56,320 nucleotides of DNA from Lachnospiraceae bacterium (GTDB taxonomy: Bacteria; Bacillota; Clostridia; Lachnospirales; Lachnospiraceae). Both the position numbers and the translations under genes were made by a program. Shown here one piece after another: positions 24,192-33,068 of the stretch. Position 1 is the first letter of the stretch. Each line of letters opens with the position of its first letter. The stretch spans positions 1 to 56,320 of the forward strand of contig CAJTDD010000031.1 in the NCBI GenBank assembly GCA_910574885.1. The letters run 5' to 3'. The notes beneath the pieces are model-generated. The model saw only the letters and a program-made list of their open reading frames with translations, did no database searches and was not told the origin of the DNA.

Positions 24192-25866
24192 CAGCTTTGA
24201 CGCTTAAATTTATGTTTACTTTCTTAGAGCACATTGGATTCCATTTTCTCACATCCATTTATCGTAACATCCGATTTGAGCCATAAAATCCCTACGCCCT
24301 GTTTCCGTACGTTTTTTCTTTATCGTCTATCCTTCCATCACCACCTCTCCCTAATGCTTTCTATATAAACCGTATCTGTATCTTCTGATTTATCTCTTCC
24401 TTATATTTCTCTAGCAGCAGTTCCTTCATGGATTCCATCATCCGCTTATGCTTTTGCTCCAAACTTTGCTTTACTTTCTTCCATATCCGCTCCCATGCCT
24501 CCAGGAACTGTCCGATCATATGTCCAATCTGAATCAGGTAATAATGGTTTTTCAACGCCTGGTAATTCCTGCTGTACAGATGCTCCAGATAGTATCCATG
24601 CTTCTTCTGTGCATTGAATCCCTCATTTTCAATCCTCCAGCGCATCCTTCCCCTCTCCGTCAGATCAGCCACATTTTTTCGGGTGACAGGCAGATCCGTC
24701 AGAAACCAGAATTCTTTTTGAATGATTTCTGCTCTTCCTTTTTTCTTCCCCTTTTTACTGAGTTGTTCTTGATATTCCCCGTATTCTGCCAGATTCACCT
24801 TATCCCCTTTATAATCTATCTCTGTTACGTAATCATGCCATTCCTTCCCCGTCTCTCTTTTGCGTTCCTGATAATTCTTTTCTATTCCCTTCAATTTCCG
24901 GTATTCCGTTCCGATTGTTGGGATACTCCCTTCCTTATAACGCAGAATATATTTCCAATTTTTTCTCTTGCATCTCTTAAAAAAACCTTCACAGGCATAC
25001 AGGCTGTCACCGCACAGGCAGATTGGCAACCTTGGAAATGCCTTTTTCAGCTTCTCCATCAAACGCCAGCACGCTTTCCTTTCACAATCCTGCTTCTCTA
25101 TCTCCTTCCCATCTTCATTGTCTACGAATTCTGTTTGGATACTGATGAGGATTTTCGGGTGTAATACCAGTTTCGCCTCCAACACATAATAATAATTCTC
25201 CTGGTACTCCTTTCCCGTCCCTTTGTTATGAATCCGGTGCAGACTCTTCCCGTCCAATTCCCCACGGCTACTGCAAAGCTGCGTCCCGTCTATGATTACC
25301 TGCCAGTATTTTCCCCTGATACGCATATCTTCAAATACCCGGCTGCGCAACCATCTGCGGCATAGACAATTGATCACATCCTGCAGATTTTTCGGCTCCA
25401 GTTTTTCCAGATACCGGTTGATGGTTTCCCAATAAGGCAATTCATCCACTACAGCTTCTTCTTTGCACAAGCTCCAGACATTTTTTATCATGATCTCCGA
25501 ATTGAATTCTTCACTTGTTTTCCGCATACTACTGATGTAAAATAGAGAAGAAAGAATACGGGTCATAAGAAGTATCACACCCGGATAGGTAATATAACTC
25601 TGATTCCGGGGATCTGGTAATTGTTTTAACAATGACAAAAGATCTGGAAAATGGTGTCGGATCAGCTTGGCTAATTCGCAGGCAAGATGAAACTGTTCCA
25701 GGTGTTCCCTAGCTTCTTTTCTTGTGATTTTTATTCTCGCTTCATGGTAAAACCTCCTCTCTTTTATGGGTACTGCGAAAAAATAGTTTGTCGTTAATTC
25801 TATTATCTCGTATTTCCCCGTAAAATGGGAGGTTTTTTTACGAAAATTTTTTAAGCGTCAAAGCTG
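24192..25866 (-). mobile_element. Complete IS element with 17-bp inverted repeats and 9-bp target duplication
   Basis: Ends are CAGCTTTGACGCTTAAA (24192-24208) and its exact reverse complement (25850-25866). Both sides carry ATCACTTCG (24183-24191 and 25867-25875), a 9-base target duplication. The element is 1675 bases with one transposase gene. An intact structure suggests a recent insertion. Confidence 0.93.
24361..25638 (-). CDS. DDE transposase (IS4-like)
   Basis: A 425-residue transposase. Candidate catalytic residues are Asp in YWQVIIDGTQL (about 117), Asp in LPICLCGDSLYA (about 210) and Glu in MRWRIENEGFNAQKKHGYYL (about 335), the last being the W-x-I-E-x-x-F-N form of the YREK region in IS4-like enzymes. 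The C-terminus is basic and helical. The 9-base target duplication fits IS4-type cut-and-paste elements. I could not name the exact IS. Confidence 0.88.
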   Translation of the reverse strand: MSLLKQLPDPRNQSYITYPGVILLMTRILSSLFYISSMRKTSEEFNSEIMIKNVWSLCKEEAVVDELPYWETINRYLEKLEPKNLQDVINCLCRRWLRSRVFEDMRIRGKYWQVIIDGTQLCSSRGELDGKSLHRIHNKGTGKEYQENYYYVLEAKLVLHPKILISIQTEFVDNEDGKEIEKQDCERKACWRLMEKLKKAFPRLPICLCGDSLYACEGFFKRCKRKNWKYILRYKEGSIPTIGTEYRKLKGIEKNYQERKRETGKEWHDYVTEIDYKGDKVNLAEYGEYQEQLSKKGKKKGRAEIIQKEFWFLTDLPVTRKNVADLTERGRMRWRIENEGFNAQKKHGYYLEHLYSRNYQALKNHYYLIQIGHMIGQFLEAWERIWKKVKQSLEQKHKRMMESMKELLLEKYKEEINQKIQIRFI

Positions 25867-25874
25867 ATCACTTC

Positions 25875-25889
25875 GGGACATTTTGTCCC
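25875..25889. repeat. Dispersed palindrome copy 6 (GGGACA-TTT-TGTCCC)
   Basis: Immediately adjacent to the IS; the last base of the target duplication is the first G of the palindrome core. Confidence 0.85.
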
Positions 25890-25935
25890 AAAGTCGAGAA
25901 AACCGGGGAGCGACACACGCCACTCCCCGGAAAGG

Positions 25936-26283
25936 CTAAAGCTCCACCACGGCGGCCAGCTTTTTGAGTAGGTCGGCCAGCGGCTCCCACAGGGCCGCAT
26001 AGTCCCGTTGCAGGCTGGCGATCTCCTCGGGATATATCCCGCCGTAGGTATTCGCCTGGATCGCCACTTGATTTAGGTTGTTGGAGCACCGCCGTTGGAG
26101 CGACACCAGTTCCCGGACGGGCGAAAGGTCAACATGGAGCACATAGCCGTTGAGGGCCATTTTCCGCATATAGGCCCCCATGTTGCGGATGCCCGCCTCG
26201 TCCATTCGTTCTTGGATAAGGGCCTGCTCCTCCTCCGACACCATCACATGGAGATGGATAGGGCGGCGGCGTTTCTTTGTCAT
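25936..26283 (-). CDS. mobC: MobC-like relaxosome accessory protein
   Basis: A 115-residue protein with the MobC pattern: RRPIHLHVMVSEEEQALIQE, RNMGAYMRKMALNGYV and a late SNNLNQVAIQANTYGGIY segment. MobC proteins bind oriT and help the relaxase nick. It starts at 26283 with GGGAGG directly upstream and its ATGA overlaps the end of the gene before it, so translation is coupled. oriT is likely nearby, but I could not place it. Confidence 0.88.
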   Translation of the reverse strand: MTKKRRRPIHLHVMVSEEEQALIQERMDEAGIRNMGAYMRKMALNGYVLHVDLSPVRELVSLQRRCSNNLNQVAIQANTYGGIYPEEIASLQRDYAALWEPLADLLKKLAAVVEL

Positions 26284-26657
26284 CGCTCCTCCCGGGCGGG
26301 GGCTTTTTTCTTGTGGACGGGATCGCCCCGGTCAGCCCCGGCCAGTTTTGCGGCCTCCTTCATCTGCTGGGCAATCGGACGGGGCCTGTCGGGATTGTCG
26401 GGGGCAGGCCGCAGCTCATAATCTGCCGTCTGCCTTTCTGTCAAAGGCCGGGTGTAAGTCAGATGCCCCCACGCCAGAAATGCGCCGCCCTCCACAGGGA
26501 TACGCTGATCGTAGTTGACGATCTCATCCGGGGCGTTATGGGGCGGCTTGGGGAATGTTCCGATGTCCACAGGCCGCTGGGTAGAGTAATACTTGTAAAG
26601 GCCGGGGGCCTCGGTCTGCACAGCCTTCAAAATGGAATAGCCTTGATTTTTGTCCAT
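26280..26657 (-). CDS. LPD28-like small element protein
   Basis: A 125-residue protein starting MDKNQGYSILKAVQTEAPGL at 26657 with GGAGG 5 bases upstream. The segment APGLYKYYSTQRPVDIGTFP matches what I recall of the LPD28 type in Firmicutes conjugative elements. The C-terminus is basic and Pro/Ala-rich. The longer open frame to 26831 passes through a palindrome and has no ribosome site. Function unknown. Confidence 0.65.
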   Translation of the reverse strand: MDKNQGYSILKAVQTEAPGLYKYYSTQRPVDIGTFPKPPHNAPDEIVNYDQRIPVEGGAFLAWGHLTYTRPLTERQTADYELRPAPDNPDRPRPIAQQMKEAAKLAGADRGDPVHKKKAPAREER

Positions 26658-26686
26658 AATACCTCCTTCCAGAAAGCGGGGACTTT

Positions 26687-26701
26687 GGGACAAAGTGTCC
26701 C
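26687..26701. repeat. Dispersed palindrome copy 7 (GGGACA-AAG-TGTCCC)
   Basis: In the 160-base gap between the Cys-rich VLP gene and the LPD28-like gene. Confidence 0.85.
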
Positions 26702-26820
26702 GAAGCTCCGCCATAAAGATGTTGACAGCATTAGGGCCAATCCGGGGCAGGCCATAGAAAGATACGGCCCGCCCCGGAAACAGCCTGTAAGAGCCTTGAT
26801 ACAAGCGGGTTTTTAAGGGC

Positions 26821-27189
26821 CTAATTGTCAACAGTCCGGCCCCGTTTTTTCCGCATATATTCCCGCTGTTGGCGGCGGTGGGCTTTTAAGGCGCACGCCT
26901 CCGAGCAGTACGCCTGCCGCCTGTCCGGGGCAACGGCCCCGCCGCATACCGGGCATATCTTAAAATCCGGCCTTGGCCCCTGGGTGGTGAGGGCGGCCTC
27001 CAATACAGGATTGAGGGGGAGGACGGCCTCCCGGAAGTAGCGGCACAGGGCCCCCGTCCAGCATTTCCCCAGCATATAGCACTCACAGTCTAAAGGCAGG
27101 CATCCATATTCCCGGTCATAGTTGGCACACCACTTTGCCACAAGGGAACGGATCGCCGCCTTTTCTTCCCGGGTCAGCTCACGGGCCAT
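26821..27189 (-). CDS. Cysteine-rich VLP-type protein
   Basis: A 122-residue protein with about ten cysteines. The N-terminal half has CANYDREYGCLPLDCECYML; the C-terminal half has a zinc ribbon (CPVCGGAV ... YCSEACALKAHRRQ) followed by a basic tail. It resembles the cysteine-rich VLP proteins found next to mobilisation genes. Likely a small zinc protein that binds nucleic acid. The start follows GGGAGGTGATGCG and is coupled to the gene upstream. Confidence 0.75.
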   Translation of the reverse strand: MARELTREEKAAIRSLVAKWCANYDREYGCLPLDCECYMLGKCWTGALCRYFREAVLPLNPVLEAALTTQGPRPDFKICPVCGGAVAPDRRQAYCSEACALKAHRRQQREYMRKKRGRTVDN

Positions 27190-27193
27190 CGCA

Positions 27194-27370
27194 TCACCTC
27201 CCGCCAGCCGGGGCCCTCAAAAGCTCTTTGTAGCAGGCCACGCATCCAACGCCCCGCCAGTAGGAACAGCCACAGCAGGCCGAGCCCCGGGGCGGTTTTC
27301 TCTCAGCCGGGGCTTTGGGGCGGGGCTTTTCTTTCATCATTTTTTCAAAAGGGTTGTTTGTAAAATTCAT
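27194..27370 (-). CDS. Small cysteine-rich protein, 58 residues
   Basis: A short gene starting MNFTNNPFEKMMKEKPRPKA and ending with a cysteine cluster (GSACCGCSYWRGVGCVACYK). The start overlaps the DUF4366 stop (ATGA), and its own stop overlaps the ribosome site of the next gene, so it fits tightly in the operon. Six Cys suggest zinc binding. No family known to me. Confidence 0.7.
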   Translation of the reverse strand: MNFTNNPFEKMMKEKPRPKAPAERKPPRGSACCGCSYWRGVGCVACYKELLRAPAGGR

Positions 27371-28014
27371 TCATCGTCCTCCGTGTATTCATCCTCTTCA
27401 TCCCACGGGGGCAGATCGTCCCCGGGATCGTCATAGTCCTCCAGTTCCTCGTCATAGCCCTCCACGGGCCCGGCGGCCTTTTCCTGTTTCGGGCGGTAAA
27501 CCTTAAAATACCAGCCAGCTCCGCCGCCGATCAGCGCAAGGCCCAGCACCAGCAGGAGCATCCCGGAATTACTTTTCTTTTCGGGTTCGGGTTCCGGTTC
27601 CGGCTCCGGGGCTGGGGCAGGTTCTGGCTCCGGCTCCGGCTGGGGAGCGGGCGGCTCCTCGATGATCTCAGCCAGTGCCATAAGGTCGGCCTCAGTAACG
27701 GCATTGAGGAAATACACATTTTCGTCGCTCCGCTGGCGGTCAATCACCAGATAAAAAATGTTCTCGTTGGGCGTGGTGATGGTGAAAAATTCCTTGCCGT
27801 CCCCGTCCGTGGCATTGTCTACCACCGTCCCGGTGCCCTCCGGGGTAAACGGGTTCGGCTCCGGCTCGGGCTCCTCCGCCACAGGGGGATCGGGGTCATA
27901 GCCGCCTGTGCCGTCCATAAATTCCTCGCCGCCCCTGGCATAGGCGGTGGCGCTAAACCCGCATAAAAGAACAGCGGCAAAGAGCGCCGCTGTTAAGACT
28001 CGAAATCGTTTCAT
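27367..28014 (-). CDS. DUF4366 family membrane-anchored protein
   Basis: A 215-residue protein with a signal peptide (residues 1-26, MKRFRVLTAALFAAVLLCGF), an extracellular domain with FFTITTPNENIFYLVIDRQR, a long Pro-Glu repeat (about 120-145), a transmembrane helix (about 152-170) and an acidic cytoplasmic tail rich in Asp/Glu. This layout is typical of DUF4366 proteins in conjugative elements. The Pro-Glu stretch would span the cell wall. It is probably an accessory part of the transfer machine. The DUF4315 gene precedes it by 2 bases. Confidence 0.85.
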   Translation of the reverse strand: MKRFRVLTAALFAAVLLCGFSATAYARGGEEFMDGTGGYDPDPPVAEEPEPEPNPFTPEGTGTVVDNATDGDGKEFFTITTPNENIFYLVIDRQRSDENVYFLNAVTEADLMALAEIIEEPPAPQPEPEPEPAPAPEPEPEPEPEKKSNSGMLLLVLGLALIGGGAGWYFKVYRPKQEKAAGPVEGYDEELEDYDDPGDDLPPWDEEDEYTEDDE

Positions 28015-28016
28015 AT

Positions 28017-28271
28017 TCAGTTTTCCTCCTTTTCCGCAGGCTCGGACTTCGGGACACTTTGTCCCAAAGCCCCGTCGCTTTTCAGCTTTTCAAACAACAG
28101 GGGGAGCTCCGCAAGTGGGATGCTCATACCCCGCACGATGTCCACAATCTCGCTGTTTTCCGCCTCCAGCTTGTTTTTCTCCAGCTCCTTGAGCCGTGCC
28201 TGCTGGTCGGCGATTTTGGCCTTGACCTTATCAATCTCGGCCTGGATTTTCATACTTTTGGTTGTTGCCAT
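28017..28271 (-). CDS. DUF4315 family small coiled-coil protein
   Basis: An 84-residue protein starting MATTKSMKIQAEIDKVKAKI at 28271 with GGAGG 6 bases before it. Most of it is one coiled coil. The last residues, GALGQSVPKSEPAEKEEN, are the translation of dispersed palindrome copy 8. DUF4315 and DUF4366 genes regularly sit together in conjugative elements. Confidence 0.85.
   Translation of the reverse strand: MATTKSMKIQAEIDKVKAKIADQQARLKELEKNKLEAENSEIVDIVRGMSIPLAELPLLFEKLKSDGALGQSVPKSEPAEKEEN
28051..28065. repeat. Dispersed palindrome copy 8 (GGGACA-CTT-TGTCCC)
   Basis: Inside the 3' end of the DUF4315 gene, where it is translated as GQSVPKS. Confidence 0.85.
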
Positions 28272-28295
28272 AGAATACCTCCTGTCCATCTGCAA

Positions 28296-28625
28296 TTAAG
28301 TTGGATATTATAAATACCTTTTTTGTAATTAAGTCTTATATTTTTCCACTCCGAAATGCAGTCAAGTACATCACCATATCTCATTTGGGTAAAGAAAAAG
28401 ATGCTTGAACTTTTATATCGTTTCTGCATCCTAAATCATTGCTCTTTACCCACACTTTTTTGATGTGGCTGTCACTAAATTATCAAACCTTATTGCAAAT
28501 TTCTCCGAAATGTTATCAGACTTTTTTACAAAATTATTCCTCTGGTGTTCTTATCAATCTTTTTTGTAAAATATACAACTTTGTTTTAAAAATTATCCAA
28601 CTTTATTATTTCTGGACACCTCCAA
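28296..28625. other. AT-rich island without a gene
   Basis: About 330 bases with much lower GC than both neighbours and stop codons in all frames. It separates the NlpC/P60 gene from the DUF4315 gene. It may hold a promoter for the downstream genes or be the remnant of an insertion. Confidence 0.45.
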
Positions 28626-30389
28626 TCACGGCAGACGCCCATAGGCGTATAGATGAGACTGCCAGTAGTTTGTATTTAGGTTTGCGTATCCGATGGGATC
28701 TCCACAGTGGAGCATCCGCCCGTCCCCTACATAAATCCCACAGTGGCTCACGCCCGATGTGTTATAGGTGCCTTTGAAAAACACAAGGTCGCCGGGCCTG
28801 GGGGAGCTTACCGGGGTACACAGGTTATAGAGCCCCTGGGCAGTCTGGCGGCCCACATTCCAGCCGGAATGGTTGATAACCCACGATAAATAGCCGGAGC
28901 AGTCAAAGGATGTGGCCGGGGAGCTCCCGCCCCACACATAGGGGTAGCCGATGTACTTCTGCGCCTCCGAGAGCATGGCGGCGAAAGTTTCATCGTCCAG
29001 ATATTCCCCCGGAACTTCGTAGCCCTGGGGCGGGTTGGTAATGTATCTGTCCACATAGGGGGAGTCCGGGAACAGGTCGGGCCTGTTTCCCACAGTAGAC
29101 ATATAGATGGCGTACCGGGACATCTGCTCCTCGCTCATAAAATACACAGGCAGATGGGACAGGTTTTTGTTTTCCAGCGTTACATAGCAGATATAATAGT
29201 TGTAGGGAATTTCCACCTCGTAATCGTTGCCCTCGCTGTCCGTCCGGGTTTCGGTGCGGTAGCGCACCTCCACCACCACTTCCTCGGTGAGAATGTACTG
29301 GCGGTCAAAGAGCATCTGCAGGGTGCCTGCCGCCTGTGAAAGCGTCCATTGCCCCTCGTGGAGAGCCGACAGGATGGAGATCAGCACATAGGGGGCATGC
29401 TCTATCCCGTCCAGATCGAAGTGGTACTCGTCATAGTCATGGGTGCTTTCGTAGGTATCGAGATAGTTTTTAAGTTCTGCCTCCAGCCCTGTATAGGCGG
29501 CCTCGGCCCCCAGCATATCCCCATCCTCGGACGGGTAGGTGGTGGCCCCTAAAGCCCCGGCCCCGGCGTTTCCAATCGTTACCAGCGAGGACGAGCAGGA
29601 CTGCACCAGAAAGACCAGCAGGATGCAGGCAAGGGCGATGACGGAGCCAGCGGGATGGCGTTTCACAAAGCCCGCCGCCTTTACCGCCAGCTTTTCCGTG
29701 GCGGCGGCGGTTTTCCCGGCGGCCTTTGCCCCCTGTTTGGCGGCCTCCTTTGCCCGCTTTTGGTACTGCTTTCGGTTGCGCTGTTTCTGCCAGTACCGGG
29801 CGAAAAAGTTTTTGGATAGCTCCGGGTGCTCCTGGGCGGCGGCGTGGAAGTGATAGTCCGCTGTCCGTTTGACATACCGGGCCTCGGCCTTTTGTACCGC
29901 CCTGGCCGGGTGCTCCCGGATTTTCCTTTTTACAAACCGGGAGCCATGCCGCAGTACGGACTCGCCAACAAGTTCGGAGCGGTGGGCCCCCTCGGTGCCC
30001 ACATTTTCCTGCTCCACCTCGAAAATTTTTCCATGTACAAAACCATGAACAGAGCCGCTGGCCACCCGGCCTGCACGCTTTACCGGGCCGGGCTTTTTCG
30101 GCGGCTTTTGTCTTGCCAGCTTTTCCTTTGCCTTTTCTACCTTTCTGCCTTGCTTTTCCATGCGGAGCTTGGATGCCGCCGCCTGTTCCTGCTGGCTTTT
30201 CTGCCGGAATTTGGACTTGGGAGACTTCGGGACACTTTGTCCCGAAGTTCCCGCCTCACCGGGCCCGGACTGCTTTTCAGAGCCAGCCCCAAAAGCAGAA
30301 CCGCCCGGATCGGCGGCCCCGCCCCCGGGGTCAGTGCGGCCTGTCTGCGCCCAAGGCTCCGGGCGTGGTTTATTCGGTTTTCGTTTCAT
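28626..30389 (-). CDS. CD1108-type transfer protein with NlpC/P60 peptidase
   Basis: A 587-residue protein. The first 240 residues are basic and disordered; a transmembrane helix lies at about 250-272 (GSVIALACILLVFLVQS); the C-terminal 120 residues are an NlpC/P60 hydrolase with catalytic Cys in SFDCSGYLSW and His in VSHCGIYVGDG. This is the wall-cutting lytic enzyme of the Gram-positive conjugation channel, acting outside the membrane. A palindrome copy is translated within the N-terminal disordered part (GQSVPKS). The start at 30389 overlaps the VirB4 end. Confidence 0.9.
   Translation of the reverse strand: MKRKPNKPRPEPWAQTGRTDPGGGAADPGGSAFGAGSEKQSGPGEAGTSGQSVPKSPKSKFRQKSQQEQAAASKLRMEKQGRKVEKAKEKLARQKPPKKPGPVKRAGRVASGSVHGFVHGKIFEVEQENVGTEGAHRSELVGESVLRHGSRFVKRKIREHPARAVQKAEARYVKRTADYHFHAAAQEHPELSKNFFARYWQKQRNRKQYQKRAKEAAKQGAKAAGKTAAATEKLAVKAAGFVKRHPAGSVIALACILLVFLVQSCSSSLVTIGNAGAGALGATTYPSEDGDMLGAEAAYTGLEAELKNYLDTYESTHDYDEYHFDLDGIEHAPYVLISILSALHEGQWTLSQAAGTLQMLFDRQYILTEEVVVEVRYRTETRTDSEGNDYEVEIPYNYYICYVTLENKNLSHLPVYFMSEEQMSRYAIYMSTVGNRPDLFPDSPYVDRYITNPPQGYEVPGEYLDDETFAAMLSEAQKYIGYPYVWGGSSPATSFDCSGYLSWVINHSGWNVGRQTAQGLYNLCTPVSSPRPGDLVFFKGTYNTSGVSHCGIYVGDGRMLHCGDPIGYANLNTNYWQSHLYAYGRLP
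30229..30243. repeat. Dispersed palindrome copy 9 (GGGACA-CTT-TGTCCC)
   Basis: Inside the 5' part of the NlpC/P60 gene, about 150 bases after its start; symmetric flanks ACTTC/GAAGT. Confidence 0.85.
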
Positions 30390-32730
30390 TGTTCATATCC
30401 TCCGGGCGGGTGGTGAGCAGGTTGTAAATCTCACCTTTGGGGAAACGGTCAACAAAGGGGATGGTCACATTCCCATAGAACAGCAGGCCCTCGCCGGAAT
30501 TAGAGTGAGTGATATAGGAAAGCTGGTGCTCGGAAATGCCAAGCTGTTTTGCCAGTATCGCCCGGTCGCTCTGGGCCTGTGACAGCAGGATCATAAAGTC
30601 GGTGTTGTCTAAAATGTTCTCAATTTCCCGGCTGGCCAAAAGGTCTTTCACATTCTGGGTAAGTGCGCTGGGAACACAGCCTTTCTTTCTCAGCATTTTC
30701 CAGACGGCCACAAAGTAGCTGGCGGTCAGCGGGTCACGGAGCAGGACATGGAACTCGTCGAAGTAGCACCAGGTCGCCACGCCTTCCCGGAAATTGGTGT
30801 CCACCGCCTGGGAGACAAACTCGTTTGTGATGTGCATGGCAATTTTTCTGAGGTTTTCCCCCATGTTTTTTAAGACAATGCACACCACCCGGTTATCAGT
30901 TTTTATATTGGTGGGATGGTTAAAAAGATTGAGGGAGCCTGTACAGTAGAGCTCAAGGGCAGTCGCTACCCGCCGGGCCTCGGGCTCCGGCTGTCTGAGA
31001 AGTTCCTCGTATAAATCCTGCAACAGCGGGGTTTTGGTGTTTTCGAGCCCCAGCGCCTGCTCCCGGTACACCAGCCGCACACAGCGGTCAATGACGGTTT
31101 TCTCAATGGGCTGGAGCCCGTCACGGCCTCCCACCACCAGCTCACACAGGGACAAAAGAAAATCCGCTTTCATGGAAAGCGGGCTCTCCCCGGCGGTCAT
31201 GTTAAGCTCCACATCCATCGGGTTTAAGTGGTGGGGGCTGTCCGGGGCAATCTCGATCACCTGTCCGCCCAGCCGCCGCACCAGCGGGGCATATTCGCCC
31301 ATCGGGTCAACAATGATAATGCGGTCATGGGTAACAAGAAATACATTTAAGAGCTCTCTTTTAGCGGCAAAACTTTTGCCACTGCCAGTTGAGCCAAGGT
31401 ACATCCCGTTGGCCGATTTTAACTTTTTCCGGTCGGCCATAATGACATTGTGGGAAAGGGCGTTCATGCCGTAGTAGAGGGCCTGCCCGTCCATCCGAAG
31501 CTCCCTTGTCATAAAGGGAATGAAAATCGCCGTGGAGCTGGTGGTCATGCCCCGTTTAATTTCCACCTCATTACATCCCAGAGCAAGGGAGGACATAAAG
31601 CCCTGCTCCTGTTGCCAGTCCAGCCGTTTTAAGGCGCAGTTATATTTCTGTGCGATGCCGCCCACGGTAAACACATCGTTTTCCAGCCGCTGGCGGGTAG
31701 GGGCAAGGTTTACCACCGTAAAAGTGAGAAGAAACATCCGCTCGTTGCGGGACTGGAGATCGGCAAGGAGCTCCGCCGCATCCTTGGAAAAGGTAATGAG
31801 GTCGGGCGGGAGGATGTCGGGATCATACCCGGAGCGGACGGCTTTCCGTTGTTCCTCCACTTTCATTTTCCCAATATCGGAAAGTTTTCCCTTAATGGTT
31901 TTGATGGCCTTTAGCTGATCCACGGTCTGGATATGGAGGGTCACGGTCATTTCCGCATCCAGCTCTAAAATTTCCGCCAGCAGTTTGTCCGAGAGCTCGG
32001 ACGCTAAAATCTGCAAGTAGGACACGGCTCCCCAATACCGGCCCACCCGGAATGAGCGGGACTGGCGGAAGTCGAAACTGTCCGGGGCGATAAAGTCCTT
32101 TGTCCCCAGCCCGGTCTGCGGAATATCTTTCCACGAAAAGCGGAACGGCTCCCGGTTACCCGGGTGCATCTGGCTGTGGAGTAAGGCCAGCCTTGCCCGT
32201 CCGTCCATCGGCTCGGATGGAACGCCCAGCCGCTTAAAATTCCCCATCACATCAGCCTCCACCCGCTCCAGCCGGGGCCGGGCCTCGGCAATCCCCTCGG
32301 CGGGGATGCCAAAAGTGATATATTTGGAGCGTTCAATGCCGTTGTTGCTTTTGGCGATCTGGTTTTTCAGCATCCCGGTATATTCCTCCCGGATGCTGTT
32401 GAAATCGTCATCCCCCTGGGGGATATTCACCCGGTAGCGGCTCCGGGAATGGGAACGGCGGTTAATGAAAGAAAGCTGGAACGGCAGGGAGCTGTCAAAG
32501 TAATTGAGGAATGAGCTCCAGCCGCCAAAAATCGCCGTCTGATCCTCGGTGCTTGCCACGGAATAATTGATGTCCTCATATTCCACGGTTTTTGTGTAAA
32601 GCCCGCCGGGGAGCCTGCACACCCCGTCCGGGTGCATCACCGTATAAGGGATTGACTGCTGGGCGGACAGGGCCGCCCGCTTTCTGCCCTTGGCGGCCCT
32701 GCGCCGCTGTCTTTGTTTTGTGGTCTGCAA
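30370..32730 (-). CDS. virB4: VirB4-like conjugation ATPase
   Basis: About 786 residues. Walker A is GSTGSGKSF (about residue 440), Walker B region TWCYFDEFHVLL (about 640) and a conserved SQAQSDRAILAKQLGISE segment follows. It powers assembly and substrate transfer of the type IV secretion channel on the cytoplasmic face of the membrane. AAAGGAGG directly touches an ATG at 32736; a TTG two codons later (32730) has ideal 6-base spacing and is my preferred start. It overlaps the NlpC/P60 gene by 20 bases. Confidence 0.92.
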   Translation of the reverse strand: MQTTKQRQRRRAAKGRKRAALSAQQSIPYTVMHPDGVCRLPGGLYTKTVEYEDINYSVASTEDQTAIFGGWSSFLNYFDSSLPFQLSFINRRSHSRSRYRVNIPQGDDDFNSIREEYTGMLKNQIAKSNNGIERSKYITFGIPAEGIAEARPRLERVEADVMGNFKRLGVPSEPMDGRARLALLHSQMHPGNREPFRFSWKDIPQTGLGTKDFIAPDSFDFRQSRSFRVGRYWGAVSYLQILASELSDKLLAEILELDAEMTVTLHIQTVDQLKAIKTIKGKLSDIGKMKVEEQRKAVRSGYDPDILPPDLITFSKDAAELLADLQSRNERMFLLTFTVVNLAPTRQRLENDVFTVGGIAQKYNCALKRLDWQQEQGFMSSLALGCNEVEIKRGMTTSSTAIFIPFMTRELRMDGQALYYGMNALSHNVIMADRKKLKSANGMYLGSTGSGKSFAAKRELLNVFLVTHDRIIIVDPMGEYAPLVRRLGGQVIEIAPDSPHHLNPMDVELNMTAGESPLSMKADFLLSLCELVVGGRDGLQPIEKTVIDRCVRLVYREQALGLENTKTPLLQDLYEELLRQPEPEARRVATALELYCTGSLNLFNHPTNIKTDNRVVCIVLKNMGENLRKIAMHITNEFVSQAVDTNFREGVATWCYFDEFHVLLRDPLTASYFVAVWKMLRKKGCVPSALTQNVKDLLASREIENILDNTDFMILLSQAQSDRAILAKQLGISEHQLSYITHSNSGEGLLFYGNVTIPFVDRFPKGEIYNLLTTRPEDMNNETKTE

Positions 32731-33068
32731 TCGCATCCTCCTTTCTCACAGGGCCCCGCCCGGTAAACGGGGCGTAAATGTTTTGTGTCTGATAGGGCCT
32801 TATCCCGGGACGGGTAAACCGGGCCCGGATGATGTTTTTTACCACTTTTTCCGCCGGAAGCCCGTCTTTCTCATACATGGCCAGCAGAAAGGCGGGGAGC
32901 ATGATCACCAGCATGGCGAACATGGCCCCGGTGTTGCCGATGGAACCGCGGGCGAACAGGTAGGACGGGATGCCCACTGCCGAAGCAGACAAGCTGGCGT
33001 TTGGTAAGGTTAAAGGCCATTTTGGTTTTGATTTTGGATAAATCGTTGGGGACATTTACATAAGGCAC
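32576..33068 (-). pseudogene. PrgI family transfer protein, frameshifted
   Basis: A GTG at 33068 with AAAGGAGG upstream opens VPYVNVPNDLSKIKTKMAFN then LTKRQLVCFGS. Homologous sequence then continues in another frame: AVGIPSYLFARGSIGNTGAM and AFLLAMYEKDGLPAEKVVKN. The join lies at about 32965-32975. Losing 8 bases between two GGCAG repeats would produce exactly this, though 2 or 5 bases would as well. PrgI proteins are small two-helix membrane parts of the transfer channel encoded before VirB4, as here. Without repair the protein ends early. Confidence 0.75.
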
